A stretch of DNA of 64,000 nt from Actinomadura hallensis. GTDB taxonomy: Bacteria; Actinomycetota; Actinomycetes; Streptosporangiales; Streptosporangiaceae. The position numbers were made by a program, and so were the translations under genes. The notes below the pieces were generated by a model that was not told where the DNA came from, did no database searches, and worked only from the letters and a program-made list of their open reading frames with translations. Shown here piece by piece: positions 1 to 9,021 of this stretch. Numbering within the stretch: the stretch's first letter is position 1; each line of letters begins with the position of its first letter. Location of the stretch: NCBI RefSeq assembly GCF_006716765.1, contig NZ_VFPO01000001.1:2108001-2172000 (forward strand). The letters are read 5' to 3'.

Positions 1-122
1 TCCACGGCGCGGGCCAGGCCCCCGGCGATGGACACGGTGCGGCCCGACGGCGCCTGGTAGCCGCCGCGCTCCAGGATGGCCACGGTCTCCAGCGCGGTCG
101 TCCGGCGGATATGCCTGCTCAT
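1..122 (-). CDS. TIGR02452 family (microbial PARG-like) protein, N-terminus only
   Basis: The first 40 codons of a gene run off the left edge of the window. The visible peptide begins MSRHIRRTTALETVAILERG and continues with a YQAPSGRTVSIAGG segment. The order 'ETVAILERGGY.APSGRTV' is typical of the N-terminal helix and first strand of TIGR02452/DUF2263 proteins, which carry a macrodomain-like fold thought to remove poly(ADP-ribose). The catalytic region lies outside the window, so activity cannot be judged. The gene diverges from hen1 with about 110 bp between starts, so the two probably share a promoter region. Family assignment rests on only 40 residues. Confidence 0.6.
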   Translation of the reverse strand, partial: MSRHIRRTTALETVAILERGGYQAPSGRTVSIAGGLARAV

Positions 123-232
123 GTCGCCTCGGATTGTGGCGGCGCCCGAGCACGGGCCGCAAACGGTTATCGCACACCGGGAAGCGGGAAAACGGATGGG
201 AGGAACCGGGCCCGGACCACCAGACTTGGGCC

Positions 233-1678
233 GTGCTTCTGACGATCAAGACCCGGATGAGCCCGGCGACGGACCTGGGCCACCTCCTGCACAAGCACCC
301 CGACCGGGTGCAGCGGTTCGAGCAGGCCTTCGGAACGGCGCACGTCTTCTACCCCGACGCCGGCGAGCGGGAGTGCACCGCCGCCCTGCTCCTGGACGTC
401 GACCCGGTCAAGCTCGTGCGCACCCGCGGAAGAGGAACCCCGGACTTCTCCCTCGGGCAGTACGTGAACGACCGCCCCTACGCGGCGTCGTCGCTGCTGG
501 CGTCGGCGATGGCGAACGTGTTCCGCACCGCCATGCGCGGCCGGTGCGACCGGCGCCCCGAACTGGCGCGCACCCCGATCCCGCTCGAGGTCGTCCTGCC
601 CGCGCTTCCGTGCCGCGGCGGGCCCCGGCAGGCCGAACGCTTCTTCGCGCCGCTCGGCTGGGACGTGTCGGCCGTGCCCGTCCCGCTCGACCCGGAGTTC
701 GGCGAGTGGGGCGACTCCCGGTACGTGACGCTCACGCTGACGGGGACGCTGCGCCTGTCCGACGCGCTCAACCAGCTGTACGTGCTGCTGCCGGTCTTGG
801 ACGACGCCAAGCACTACTGGATGGCGCCGGACGAGGTGGACAAGCTGATCCGGGCGGGGGAGGGCTGGCTGGGCGCGCATCCCGACCGCGCGGCCATCAC
901 GCGCCGCTACCTCGCGAACCGCCGGGCTCTCGTCCGTACCGCGCTGGGGCGCCTCGCCGACGCCGAGGACGCGACCGAGGAGACCCTCGACCCCGCGGAA
1001 GTCGAGGAGGAGCCGCAGGCAGAGCCGACTGAGGAGAAGGCAGAGCAAGCCGAGGAGGAGACCGTCTCGCTGGCCGAGCGCCGCCTCGACGCGGTCGTGC
1101 AAGCGCTCCGCGACGAGAACGCCCGCCGCGTCATCGACCTGGGCTGCGGCTCAGGGAAACTGCTGTCGCGCCTCGCCGCCGACGGCTTCTTCATCGAGAT
1201 CTCCGGCATGGACGTCTCGCACCGTGCGCTCAGCCAAGCGTGGCGGCGGCTCCGCTGGGACGCCCCCGGGCGACAGACCGGCCTTCCGAGGAACGACCGG
1301 GTCAAGGATGTCTTCCAGGGCGCGCTGACATACGCCGACGAACGGTTCCGCGGCTACGAGGCGGCCGTGCTGATGGAGGTCGTCGAGCACATCGACCCGC
1401 CGCGCCTCGCCGCGGTGGAGCGCGTGGTGTTCGGGGACGCCTCGCCCCGCGTCGTGGTCGTGACGACCCCGAACGCCGAGCACAACGTCCGCTACGAGGG
1501 GCTGGCGCCGGGGGCGATGCGCCACCCGGACCACCGGTTCGAATGGACGCGGGCCGAGTTCCGCGCATGGGCCGAGCGGGTCGCCGCCGCGCACGGGTAC
1601 CGCGTCCGGTACGTGCCCGTCGGCGGTGACGACCCCGAGGTGGGCCCGCCGACGCAGATGGGGGTGTTCACCCGATGA
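233..1678 (+). CDS. hen1: 3' terminal RNA ribose 2'-O-methyltransferase Hen1
   Basis: Bacterial Hen1 methylates the ribose 2'-OH at the 3' end of cleaved RNA, so that the break sealed by Pnkp cannot be cut again. The N-terminal half is the Hen1-specific domain that activates the Pnkp ligase (YVNDRPYAASSLLASA region). An acidic linker follows, then a C-terminal SAM methyltransferase with motif I (DLGCGSGKL). The metal-binding cluster MEVVEHI places Glu-382, Glu-385 and His-386, and a further His lies in HPDHRFEW. GTG at 233 is chosen because it gives the family N-terminus (LLTIKT); an in-frame start at 134 would add an unconserved tail. No good ribosome site is obvious; the nearest GGAGG is far upstream. 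It overlaps pnkp by 4 nt (ATGA). Confidence 0.93.
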   Translation: MLLTIKTRMSPATDLGHLLHKHPDRVQRFEQAFGTAHVFYPDAGERECTAALLLDVDPVKLVRTRGRGTPDFSLGQYVNDRPYAASSLLASAMANVFRTAMRGRCDRRPELARTPIPLEVVLPALPCRGGPRQAERFFAPLGWDVSAVPVPLDPEFGEWGDSRYVTLTLTGTLRLSDALNQLYVLLPVLDDAKHYWMAPDEVDKLIRAGEGWLGAHPDRAAITRRYLANRRALVRTALGRLADAEDATEETLDPAEVEEEPQAEPTEEKAEQAEEETVSLAERRLDAVVQALRDENARRVIDLGCGSGKLLSRLAADGFFIEISGMDVSHRALSQAWRRLRWDAPGRQTGLPRNDRVKDVFQGALTYADERFRGYEAAVLMEVVEHIDPPRLAAVERVVFGDASPRVVVVTTPNAEHNVRYEGLAPGAMRHPDHRFEWTRAEFRAWAERVAAAHGYRVRYVPVGGDDPEVGPPTQMGVFTR

Positions 1679-4233
1679 CCGAGATCCGCGTTCCCGACAA
1701 CGGGCTCGTGGTGCTGGTCGGCGTGACCGGCTCGGGCAAGTCGCACTTCGCGCGCAAGCATTTCAAGCCGACGCAGGTGGTGTCGTCCGATTACTGCCGC
1801 GGGGTCGTGTCGGACGACGAGAACGACCAGTCCGCGACCGCGGACGCGTTCGAGCTGCTGCACTACATCGTGGCCAAGCGGCTGCGGCGCGGCCTCCTCA
1901 CCGTGGTGGACGCGACGAACGTGCAGAGCAAGGCCCGCGAGTCGCTCCTGCGGATCGCCAAGGACCACGACGTGCGGGCGGTCGCGATCGTGCTGGACGT
2001 CCCCGAGAGCGTCGCCGCCGCGCGCAACGCCGCCCGCCCGGACCGGGGCGACATGCCCGCCCACGTGATCCCGCGCCAGCGGCGCGAGCTGCGGCGCGGG
2101 ATGCGGGCGCTGTCGCGCGAGTTCCGCCGCGTCCACCTCCTGCGCGGCGTCGAGGAGATCGACGCCGCGACGATCGCCCTTGAGCGGGCGTGGAACGACC
2201 GGCGGGACCTCACCGGCCCGTTCGACGTCATCGGCGACGTGCACGGTTGCCGCGCCGAGCTGGAGGACCTCCTCACCCGGCTCGGCTACGTCATCGGGCG
2301 GGACGCGCGGGGGCGCGCCGTGGGGGCGAGCCACCCCGGCGGGCGCACCGCCGTGTTCGTCGGCGACCTCGTCGACCGCGGTCCCGACTCGCCGGGCGTG
2401 CTGCGCCTCGCCATGGGCATGGTCGCCGCCGGCGACGCGCTCTGCGTCTCCGGCAACCACGAGGCGAAGCTCGTCCGTGCCCTGCGCGGACGCAAGGTGC
2501 GCCTCACGCACGGGCTCGCCGAGTCGATGGAGCAGCTCTCGGCCGAACCCGAGGACTTCCGCGCGGAGGCGCTGCGCTTCATGGACGGCCTCATCAGCCA
2601 CTACGTCCTGGACGGAGGCCGTCTCGTCGTGGCCCACGCCGGGCTGAAGGAGGAGTACCACGGCCGCACATCCGGACGGGTCCGCTCGTTCGCCCTGTAT
2701 GGCGACACCACAGGGGAGACCGACGAGTACGGGCTGCCCGTCCGGTACCCGTGGGCGCGTGACTACCGGGGCAAGGCCACCGTCGTGTACGGGCACACGC
2801 CCGTCCCCGAGGCGGAATGGGTCAACAACACCATCTGCGTGGACACCGGCGCGGTGTTCGGCGGGAAGCTGACCGCGCTGCGCTACCCCGAGCGGGAGCT
2901 GGTTTCCGTGCCCGCCCGGCAGGTCTGGTACGAGCCGTCGAGGCCGCTGAACGCACCGGTGGGCGGAGTCTCGGGCGGGCACCGGGAGAGCGCCGTCCTC
3001 AAAATCGAGGACGTGCTCGGCAACCATGGCGTCGAGACCCGGCTGATGGGCCGCGTGACCGTCCGCGAGGAGAACGCGCTGGCCGCGCTGGAGGTGATGA
3101 GCCGCTTCGCCGTGGACCCCCGCTGGCTCGTCTACCTGCCGCCCACCATGGCCCCCGCCGAGACGTCGTCGCTGCCCGGATACCTGGAGCACCCCGCCGA
3201 GGCGCTCGCCGCGTACCGGGACAAGGGGGTCGCCCAGGTGATGTGCGAGGAGAAGCACATGGGGTCGCGGGCCGTGGCGGTCGTGTGCCGCGACGCGTCC
3301 GTCGCCGCCGAGCGGTTCGGCGTGACGGACGGGACGACCGGCGCCCTCTACACCCGCACGGGCCGCGCGTTCTTCCGCGACCCGTCGCGGACCGCGCAGG
3401 CGCTGGACCGGCTCCGCGCCGCGATCGGCGCCGCCGGGCTCTGGGACGACCTGGACACCGGATGGCTCGCCGTCGACGGCGAGCTGATGCCCTGGTCGGC
3501 GAAGGCCATGGAGCTCATCCGCACCCAGTACGCCGCCACCGGAGCCGCGGCCCGCGCCGCCCTGCCCGCGGCGTCCGCCGTCCTCGCCCGCGCGGGCGAG
3601 CGCGGCCTCGACCTCGGGGACCTCCGCGAGCGCGTCGACCGGCGCGCCGCCAACGCGTCCCGCTTCCGGGACGCCTACGCGCGCTACTGCTGGACGGTGG
3701 AGGGACTGAGCGGGCTGCGGTTCGCGCCGTTCCAGATCCTCGCGGGCGAGGGGCGCACCTGGGCGACCGCGCGGGACCACGACTGGCACATGGCCGTGGC
3801 CGGGCGGCTCGCCGACCACGACCCGGCCGGGTTCGTCCGGCGGACCGCCTCGATGGTCGCCGACCTGGAGTCGGCGGAGTCGGAGGCCGCCGTCACGGAA
3901 TGGTGGGAGGGGCTGACCGCCGCCGGCGGCGAGGGCATGGTGGTCAAGCCGCTGGGCCCGCCCCCTGAGGACAGGCGGGTCCAGCCCGGCGTCAAGTGCC
4001 GCGGGCGGGAGTATCTGCGCATCGTGTACGGCCCGGACTACACCGAGCCGGAGAACCTCGACCGGCTGCGCGGCAGGTCGCTCGGCCGCAAGCGCTCACT
4101 GGCGATGCGGGAGCACGCGCTGGGGGTGGAGGCGCTGGACCGGCTCACCGGCGGCGAACCGCTGTGGCGGGTCCACCAGGCGGTCTTCGCCGTCCTCGCG
4201 CTCGAGTCCGAGCCCGTCGACCCGCGGCTGTGA
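1675..4233 (+). CDS. pnkp: Polynucleotide kinase-phosphatase-ligase Pnkp
   Basis: Three-domain RNA end-healing and sealing enzyme of 852 aa, a full-length family member. The N-terminal kinase has a P-loop GVTGSGKS (residues 16-23). The central metallophosphatase, which removes 2',3'-cyclic phosphates, has GDVHGC (187-192), GDLVDRG (230-236) and GNHE (260-263). The C-terminal adenylyltransferase has the nucleotidyl lysine Lys-527 in EEKHMGSR and a late VVKP motif. The ligase domain of this family works only with Hen1, and the ATGA overlap with hen1 fits a stoichiometric complex. No tRNA-cleaving toxin is seen beside it, so the source of the RNA breaks is unknown. Confidence 0.96.
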   Translation: MTEIRVPDNGLVVLVGVTGSGKSHFARKHFKPTQVVSSDYCRGVVSDDENDQSATADAFELLHYIVAKRLRRGLLTVVDATNVQSKARESLLRIAKDHDVRAVAIVLDVPESVAAARNAARPDRGDMPAHVIPRQRRELRRGMRALSREFRRVHLLRGVEEIDAATIALERAWNDRRDLTGPFDVIGDVHGCRAELEDLLTRLGYVIGRDARGRAVGASHPGGRTAVFVGDLVDRGPDSPGVLRLAMGMVAAGDALCVSGNHEAKLVRALRGRKVRLTHGLAESMEQLSAEPEDFRAEALRFMDGLISHYVLDGGRLVVAHAGLKEEYHGRTSGRVRSFALYGDTTGETDEYGLPVRYPWARDYRGKATVVYGHTPVPEAEWVNNTICVDTGAVFGGKLTALRYPERELVSVPARQVWYEPSRPLNAPVGGVSGGHRESAVLKIEDVLGNHGVETRLMGRVTVREENALAALEVMSRFAVDPRWLVYLPPTMAPAETSSLPGYLEHPAEALAAYRDKGVAQVMCEEKHMGSRAVAVVCRDASVAAERFGVTDGTTGALYTRTGRAFFRDPSRTAQALDRLRAAIGAAGLWDDLDTGWLAVDGELMPWSAKAMELIRTQYAATGAAARAALPAASAVLARAGERGLDLGDLRERVDRRAANASRFRDAYARYCWTVEGLSGLRFAPFQILAGEGRTWATARDHDWHMAVAGRLADHDPAGFVRRTASMVADLESAESEAAVTEWWEGLTAAGGEGMVVKPLGPPPEDRRVQPGVKCRGREYLRIVYGPDYTEPENLDRLRGRSLGRKRSLAMREHALGVEALDRLTGGEPLWRVHQAVFAVLALESEPVDPRL

Positions 4234-4251
4234 CCCCGTGGCCGTGACCGC

Positions 4252-4306
4252 GCGGCCCGCCTTCCGGAACGGTCCGAAGTGGGACGTTCCGGAGGGGGCG
4301 GGCCGC
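4252..4306. terminator. Bidirectional hairpin between convergent genes
   Basis: Interrupted inverted repeat between the pnkp stop and the convergent zinc-ribbon gene. The outer arms are GCGGCCCGCC (4252-4261) and GGCGGGCCGC (4297-4306); the inner arms are CCGGAACG (4264-4271) and CGTTCCGG (4285-4292). There is no T-run, as is common in high-GC actinomycetes, so termination is inferred from position and stem strength. Confidence 0.55.
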
Positions 4307-4353
4307 GCCGGCGCCGTCAACGGGCCGGCTCCGTGGGAGCGGCTCGGGTCGTG

Positions 4354-4626
4354 TCAGGTCGTGAAGAGCATGTGGAACACGCCCGGGGGACGGTGGTAGT
4401 GGCGGGGCGCCCCGTGGTGATGGTGGTGCACCGCCGCCGGGGCGGGAGCGCCCCATCCCGGTGCCGCGGCGGGCGGCGGCGCCGCCCTGTACTGCGCCTC
4501 CATCTGGCTCAGGGCCTCGAGCTCCCCGTAGTCGAGGAAGATGCCCCGGCAGCTGTCACATTGCTCGATGTGGACGCCGCTGCGGGTGTAGGTCCGCATC
4601 ACGCCACGACACTTAGGGCAGTGCAT
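4354..4626 (-). CDS. Zinc-ribbon (zf-TFIIB type) small protein
   Basis: A 90-aa protein starting MHCPKCRGVM. The first 45 residues form a zf-TFIIB zinc ribbon: CPKC, then CDSCRGIFLDYGELEAL, the usual 'C..C.G.w.D.gEle.l' pattern with two CxxC knuckles. The tail is rich in Ala/Pro and carries a run of histidines (HHHHH) before PRHYHRPPG, which could bind metal. Proteins of this type are widespread in actinomycetes and their function is not established. It is monocistronic and convergent with pnkp. Confidence 0.85.
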   Translation of the reverse strand: MHCPKCRGVMRTYTRSGVHIEQCDSCRGIFLDYGELEALSQMEAQYRAAPPPAAAPGWGAPAPAAVHHHHHGAPRHYHRPPGVFHMLFTT

Positions 4627-4693
4627 CGCCTTGTCATCCTTCCGGTGTGGATCCCCAGGTAGAGGCTAAATGTAGGGCAGGGCACGCGTCTCG

Positions 4694-5644
4694 TCATGCC
4701 GCGTCCCCCGCCGCGGATATTCTCGCGCAGGCGTCTACCATCGCCTGCTCCGCTCCATCGAGCGGACGATCTTCCTTTCTCGCGGATATGACGCACGTCG
4801 CGGCGATCTGGATCGCGAGACTTCGCGCCGGGACGTCCAGGGTCGTCCAGGGGTCGCCGCCGGCGGGAACGGCCGGGCCGCCCGCCGCCCGGTACGCGCC
4901 GAGGAAGCGGCTCCAGTCCTCCGGGGGCAGGACCCCCGCCGAGTAGAGCGCCGCGGGGCGGGCCAGATCCCACGCCGGGTCCCCCTTGCCGAGATCCTCG
5001 ATGTCGATGAGACGCCACCTTCCGTCCTGGGCGCGCACCATCTGCCCGAGATGCCAGTCGCCGTGGATGAGGCGTTCCTCCTTGCCGGGCGGTTCCTCCG
5101 ACTTCCCGCGTATCCAGGAGGGAAGGGTGGCGAACGCCCGCCGGACCTCGTCCTCGGCGTGGCCGTCCCCCAGTTGCGAGACCAGGCGTGTCACTCGGGT
5201 GGGACGTCCCCAGGTAGGCGCATTGGGCGGGATCGGAGCCGAGTGGAGCTTCGCCAAGAGCCTTGCACCGTCTTCCCAAGGGAGGTCTCCCTGCGGATCC
5301 ACCGGCCGCCCGAACGCGGAGACGGTGACGGTGCGTCCCTCCACCTCCAGGGGCGGCTCCAGCGGGCCGATCAGGACGTCCGGCAGGGCGCCCGCCAGCC
5401 GTACCCGCTGCAGGAAGCGCGGCCCGTGGTCGCGGTCGGCCTGGTGCGCCTTCACCACCACGTCGCCGACGCGCACCACGAGGACCCCGTGCCGGTCGTA
5501 GAGCGTCTCCGCCTCGGCGGGGGAGGACGGCGCGGCCTCGGCGGGGGAGGACGGCGCGGCCCCCGCTCTGCCGCGCCCGATCTCAACGAGCCGGGCGAAC
5601 AGCTCCGGCTGGACGGTCTCGATGCGCACCCGCCCAGTAAACAC
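4694..5644 (-). CDS. Phosphotransferase, aminoglycoside phosphotransferase (APH) fold
   Basis: A 316-aa protein of the APH/choline-kinase fold. The catalytic-loop motif LIHGDWHLGQMV and the metal-binding segment LIDIEDLGKGDPAWDLA are clear, while the N-lobe is less conserved. Such proteins phosphorylate small molecules (antibiotics, homoserine, sugars), and the substrate here cannot be deduced. The start shown is GTG at 5644; GTG at 5629 (VRIETVQPELF) would give a cleaner N-terminus. Residues near 30-50 contain a duplicated AAPSSPAE octapeptide encoded by a perfect 24-bp tandem repeat, probably a recent slippage event in a linker. The end lies 68 bp upstream of the zinc-ribbon gene. Confidence 0.8.
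   Translation of the reverse strand: MFTGRVRIETVQPELFARLVEIGRGRAGAAPSSPAEAAPSSPAEAETLYDRHGVLVVRVGDVVVKAHQADRDHGPRFLQRVRLAGALPDVLIGPLEPPLEVEGRTVTVSAFGRPVDPQGDLPWEDGARLLAKLHSAPIPPNAPTWGRPTRVTRLVSQLGDGHAEDEVRRAFATLPSWIRGKSEEPPGKEERLIHGDWHLGQMVRAQDGRWRLIDIEDLGKGDPAWDLARPAALYSAGVLPPEDWSRFLGAYRAAGGPAVPAGGDPWTTLDVPARSLAIQIAATCVISARKEDRPLDGAEQAMVDACARISAAGDAA
5511..5558. repeat. 24-bp tandem duplication inside the phosphotransferase gene
   Basis: Two adjacent exact copies of a 24-bp unit (5511-5534 and 5535-5558). The unit length is a multiple of three, so it adds one in-frame octapeptide repeat (AAPSSPAE) to the protein. Confidence 0.9.
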
Positions 5645-5683
5645 CGGCCGGGCGCGGCCCGCCTCGCGCTCGCGCGGGGCCTC

Positions 5684-7411
5684 CTAGGCGGAGGAGTTGA
5701 CGACCTCGTCGCGGAGCCGCTGCCGGACGACCTTCCCGATGACGCTGCGCGGCAGCTCCGTGCGCGGACGGAACTCGTCCGGCACCTTGTAGTGCGACAG
5801 GTAGCGCTCGCAGTGCCGCCGCAGCTCGTCGGCCGAGAAAGGGTAGGCGGGGTGCTCCACCACGTGCGCGATGATGCGCTCCCCGCGCCGGGGGTCCGGC
5901 ACGCCGATGACGGCGCAGTCGTGGACCGCGGGATGGCGGCGCAGCACCTTCTCCACCTCGGTCGGGGCGACGGTGAACCCGCTCACCTTGATCATGTCCC
6001 GCAGGCGTTCCAGGATGGTGATGAAACCGTCCTCGTCCATCACGGCGATGTCACCGGTGCGCAGCCAGCCCTTCGAGAGCGCCTGCGCGGTCGCGAGCGG
6101 CGCCTTCCAGTAGCCGACGAACACCTGCGGCCCCCGAACGACGAGCTCGCCCGGCTCGCCCGGCGGCAGGACCTTCGTCGGCTCGTCCGGGTCGACGATG
6201 ACGACGTCGGTCATGGGCAGCGGCAGGCCGACGGTGAGGTTGCGGGCCCTGCCGTCCAGCGGGTTGCCGGTGACGGCCGGGGACGCCTCGGTCAGCCCGT
6301 AGCAGTTGATCAGCCCGCGGGCGCCCAGCCGCTCGAGCCGGTCGATCGTGCCCTGGCCGAGCGCCATCGCGCCCGAGATGTACACGCGCAGCGAGCTGAG
6401 GTCGGACGGCCGGAAGCGCGGGCTGTCCAGCACCTTCTCGTACAGGGTCGGGACGCCGGGGAAGATCGTCGGCCGGTACCTGCGCATCGCGCTGATCACC
6501 CGGTCGGCGTCGTAGCGCGGGAGCAGCACCACCGCCCCGGCCGTCATCATCGGCGCGACGAGGCAGCTCATCAGCCCGAACGAGTGGAAGAGCGGCAGCA
6601 CCGCCAGCGTCACGTCCTCGCCAGGGCGCCCCCCGGCGAAGTCCCACGCGTGCTGCTGGCAGGCGTTCGCGATGAGGTTGCGGTGCGTCAGCATCGCCCC
6701 TTTTGGGCGCCCCTCCGTCCCGCCGGTGTACTGGATGGCCGCCAGGTGGCGCGACGGCTCGATCGGCAGCTGGCGCACGCGCCGCTGCGGGATCCGCTGC
6801 AGCTCCTTGAACGGGACGACGCCGGGGTCCGGGGGCACGTCCGCGGTGAGGGCCGCGCGCCGCCGCTGCATCTGCACCAGCGGCAGCCGCAGCGCGATCT
6901 TCCGGGACACGGGCAGGTAGTCGGCCAGCGACGTCACGATGACGTGCTCGAGCGGCAGCTTTCTCCTGACGGCGCTCACCGTCGCGTAGGAACGATCCAG
7001 CACCACCGCCACCCTCGCGCCGCAGTCGGCCAGCTGGTGGAGCATCTCCTCCTCGGTGTACAGCGGGTTGTGCTGCACGACGATCGCCCCTCTGCGGAGC
7101 ACCCCGAAGAACGCGATGACCTGCTGCGGGCAGTTGGGGAGGATCAGCGCGACCCGGTCGCCCGGCTGGACGCCGAGCCGGTGGAGGCCGTCGGCGAACC
7201 GGTCCACGGCGTCGCGCAGGTCCCGGTAGCAGATCTCCCGGCCGAAGAAGAACAGTGCGGGCCGGCGGGGGTACCGCTCCGCGGCGTCGTCGAGCAGCTG
7301 CGTGACCGGGATGTCGGGGATGTTGAGTTCGAACGGAACACCCGGCTGATACGACCGCCGCCACGGAGAAGATCGTTGTGACGAGTGCCACATAGAAGTC
7401 GATTCAATCAT
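5684..7411 (-). CDS. Long-chain fatty-acid-CoA ligase (AMP-binding enzyme)
   Basis: About 575 aa, a full-length class I adenylate-forming enzyme that activates a carboxylic acid to acyl-AMP and then acyl-CoA. Motifs in order: the ATP-binding P-loop YTGGTEGRPKGAMLTH, the adenine-binding INCYGLTEASP, GWLRTGDIAVMDEDG, and the hinge region ERLRDMIKVSGF. The catalytic lysine near the C-terminus lies in RSVIGKVVRQRL. The ATG at 7411 is preferred over an adjacent TTG. No dedicated partner gene is next to it. Long-chain specificity is inferred from overall similarity only. Confidence 0.88.
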   Translation of the reverse strand: MIESTSMWHSSQRSSPWRRSYQPGVPFELNIPDIPVTQLLDDAAERYPRRPALFFFGREICYRDLRDAVDRFADGLHRLGVQPGDRVALILPNCPQQVIAFFGVLRRGAIVVQHNPLYTEEEMLHQLADCGARVAVVLDRSYATVSAVRRKLPLEHVIVTSLADYLPVSRKIALRLPLVQMQRRRAALTADVPPDPGVVPFKELQRIPQRRVRQLPIEPSRHLAAIQYTGGTEGRPKGAMLTHRNLIANACQQHAWDFAGGRPGEDVTLAVLPLFHSFGLMSCLVAPMMTAGAVVLLPRYDADRVISAMRRYRPTIFPGVPTLYEKVLDSPRFRPSDLSSLRVYISGAMALGQGTIDRLERLGARGLINCYGLTEASPAVTGNPLDGRARNLTVGLPLPMTDVVIVDPDEPTKVLPPGEPGELVVRGPQVFVGYWKAPLATAQALSKGWLRTGDIAVMDEDGFITILERLRDMIKVSGFTVAPTEVEKVLRRHPAVHDCAVIGVPDPRRGERIIAHVVEHPAYPFSADELRRHCERYLSHYKVPDEFRPRTELPRSVIGKVVRQRLRDEVVNSSA

Positions 7412-7578
7412 CAATCGGACGTCCGCGCCCCCGCTTGAAGATCTTTAGGCTCGCGCGGACCCGCGGCGAACCGGGGTCGAGGCCGAACCCAGGGGCCCCG
7501 AACATACTGCATCGGCGCCGCCGAACGAAGACCCGCGAGCGCCCTCGCCGCCCGGCGGGCGGCGGTCCCGAAGGGGGC

Positions 7579-7692
7579 TCAGATGCGGCCCGTGCCGCGG
7601 CAGACGTTGCAGCGCTCCCCGGTCGCGGTGCTGGTGCCGGTCCCCTTGCAGCCGGGGCAGCCGCGTGTCGCCGGCTTGGTGTGCTTGCCCAA
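7579..7692 (-). CDS. 37-aa CxxC zinc-knuckle peptide (DnaJ-type repeats)
   Basis: A tiny protein with two DnaJ-central-domain-like motifs, CPGCKGTG and CNVCRGTG, which could bind one zinc ion. The TTG start at 7692 is chosen because a strong GGAGG lies 9 nt upstream, and it gives the N-terminus LGKHTKPATRG. An ATG at 7719 would add nine residues. A hairpin of CGCCGCCCG/CGGGCGGCG type at about 7548-7565 lies just past the stop and may end the transcript. Function unknown. Similar short CxxCxGxG proteins occur in actinomycetes. Confidence 0.72.
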   Translation of the reverse strand: MGKHTKPATRGCPGCKGTGTSTATGERCNVCRGTGRI

Positions 7693-7902
7693 CGTCCACC
7701 ACCTCCCCAGGCGACTCATCCTAGGGGCTGAGCAGGCGGCCCGCCCCGGGGTGCGCCGGACCGGGGACGGCGGGGACCATCGGTGCGGAAGGGTTGGGCC
7801 CGAGATGATCGCGACCCGTACCCTGAGCACACCGATCGAGAAGGGAACGGCCAGATCGCTGCACACGGAGACCCCCCGCCCGTCCGGCCCGTGACGGCGC
7901 CG

Positions 7903-9021
7903 ATGGCGCTGACGACCCCCGTCCGCCCGTACGACTGGGGGTCGGTCACCGCGCTGCCCGAGCTGCTCGGCACCGAGCCGACGGGGCGCCCGCAGGCCGA
8001 GCTGTGGGCGGGCGCGCACCCCGCCGCGCCGTCGTCGGCCGGCGGGACGCCGCTGAACGTCCTCATCGACGCCGACCCGGAGACGATGCTGGGCCGGCCC
8101 TCGGTGGAACGTTTCGGGCCCGCGCTGCCCTACTTGCTCAAGATCCTGGCGGTGGAGAAGCCGCTTTCCCTCCAGGTGCATCCGACGATGGCGCAGGCCC
8201 GCTCCGGATTCGCCGCCGAGGAGGAGCGGGGCGTCCCGATCGACCATTTCACCCGCTCCTACAAGGACCCTTACCACAAGCCCGAGATGGTGTGCGCGCT
8301 CACCGACTTCCACGGGCTCTGCGGCTTTCGCGACCCCGCCGACACCGCCGCGCTCCTCGAGGACATCGGCGTCCCCGAACTGCGTCCCTGGATCAAAACG
8401 CTGCGCAATGAACCGCCCTCACAGGCACTGCGCACCGTCCTCGAAGAGATGCTGGACGAAAGCTCCCGCCCCATCCAGGCGGCGGTCGAGCCCGCCCTGA
8501 CCTCCGTCTACGCGGAGATCGCCCGCGCCCACCCGGGCGATCCCGGCGTCCTCGCGGCCCTGCTGCTCAACCATGTGGAGCTCAAGCCCGGCCAGGCGCT
8601 CTTTCTCGAGGCCGGGGTCCCGCACTCCTATCTGGGCGGCCTCGCGATCGAGGTCATGGCCAATTCCGACAACGTCCTGCGTTGCGGGCTCACCGGAAAG
8701 CACGTCGACGTCCCGGAACTGATGCGCGTGGTGAATTTCGTCCCGTCCGTGCCCTGCCGGGTCGAACCGGCGGCCGGATTCCGGTACTGCCCCGACGCGG
8801 ATGAATTCTCCCTTATCCGACACGACCTGGCCGACGACCCGGAAGACCTGCCCAGCGGCCTCCCTCAGACACTTCTGTGCCTGGAAGGCGAAGCCCACCT
8901 CACGACAGACCGCACCTTGACGCTCAGCCGAGGCCAAGCCGCCTTCATACCCGCCGCCGCCCCCGCCGCCCGCCTCACGGGCAGGGGCGTCCTGTACCGC
9001 GTGGCTCCCGCGATCCCATGA
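7903..9021 (+). CDS. manA: Mannose-6-phosphate isomerase, class I
   Basis: Interconverts fructose-6-phosphate and mannose-6-phosphate, feeding GDP-mannose and glycan synthesis. The 372-aa protein starts MALTTPVRPYDWGS. The zinc site appears as LQVHPTM and HKPEMVCALTDFHGLCGFR (Gln/His and Glu ligands), and the conserved C-terminal block EAGVPHSYLGGLAIEVMANSDNVLR is present. ATG at 7903 is chosen because it begins the conserved region; GTG at 7891 is a possible alternative. It stands alone in its strand block. Confidence 0.93.
   Translation: MALTTPVRPYDWGSVTALPELLGTEPTGRPQAELWAGAHPAAPSSAGGTPLNVLIDADPETMLGRPSVERFGPALPYLLKILAVEKPLSLQVHPTMAQARSGFAAEEERGVPIDHFTRSYKDPYHKPEMVCALTDFHGLCGFRDPADTAALLEDIGVPELRPWIKTLRNEPPSQALRTVLEEMLDESSRPIQAAVEPALTSVYAEIARAHPGDPGVLAALLLNHVELKPGQALFLEAGVPHSYLGGLAIEVMANSDNVLRCGLTGKHVDVPELMRVVNFVPSVPCRVEPAAGFRYCPDADEFSLIRHDLADDPEDLPSGLPQTLLCLEGEAHLTTDRTLTLSRGQAAFIPAAAPAARLTGRGVLYRVAPAIP

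Noticed and set aside
1492..3819. Very long open frame on the minus strand opposite pnkp
   Set aside because: Its protein is low-complexity Arg/Ala/Gly/Val sequence with no motifs, mirrors the third-position GC of pnkp, and lies fully inside a well-supported gene.
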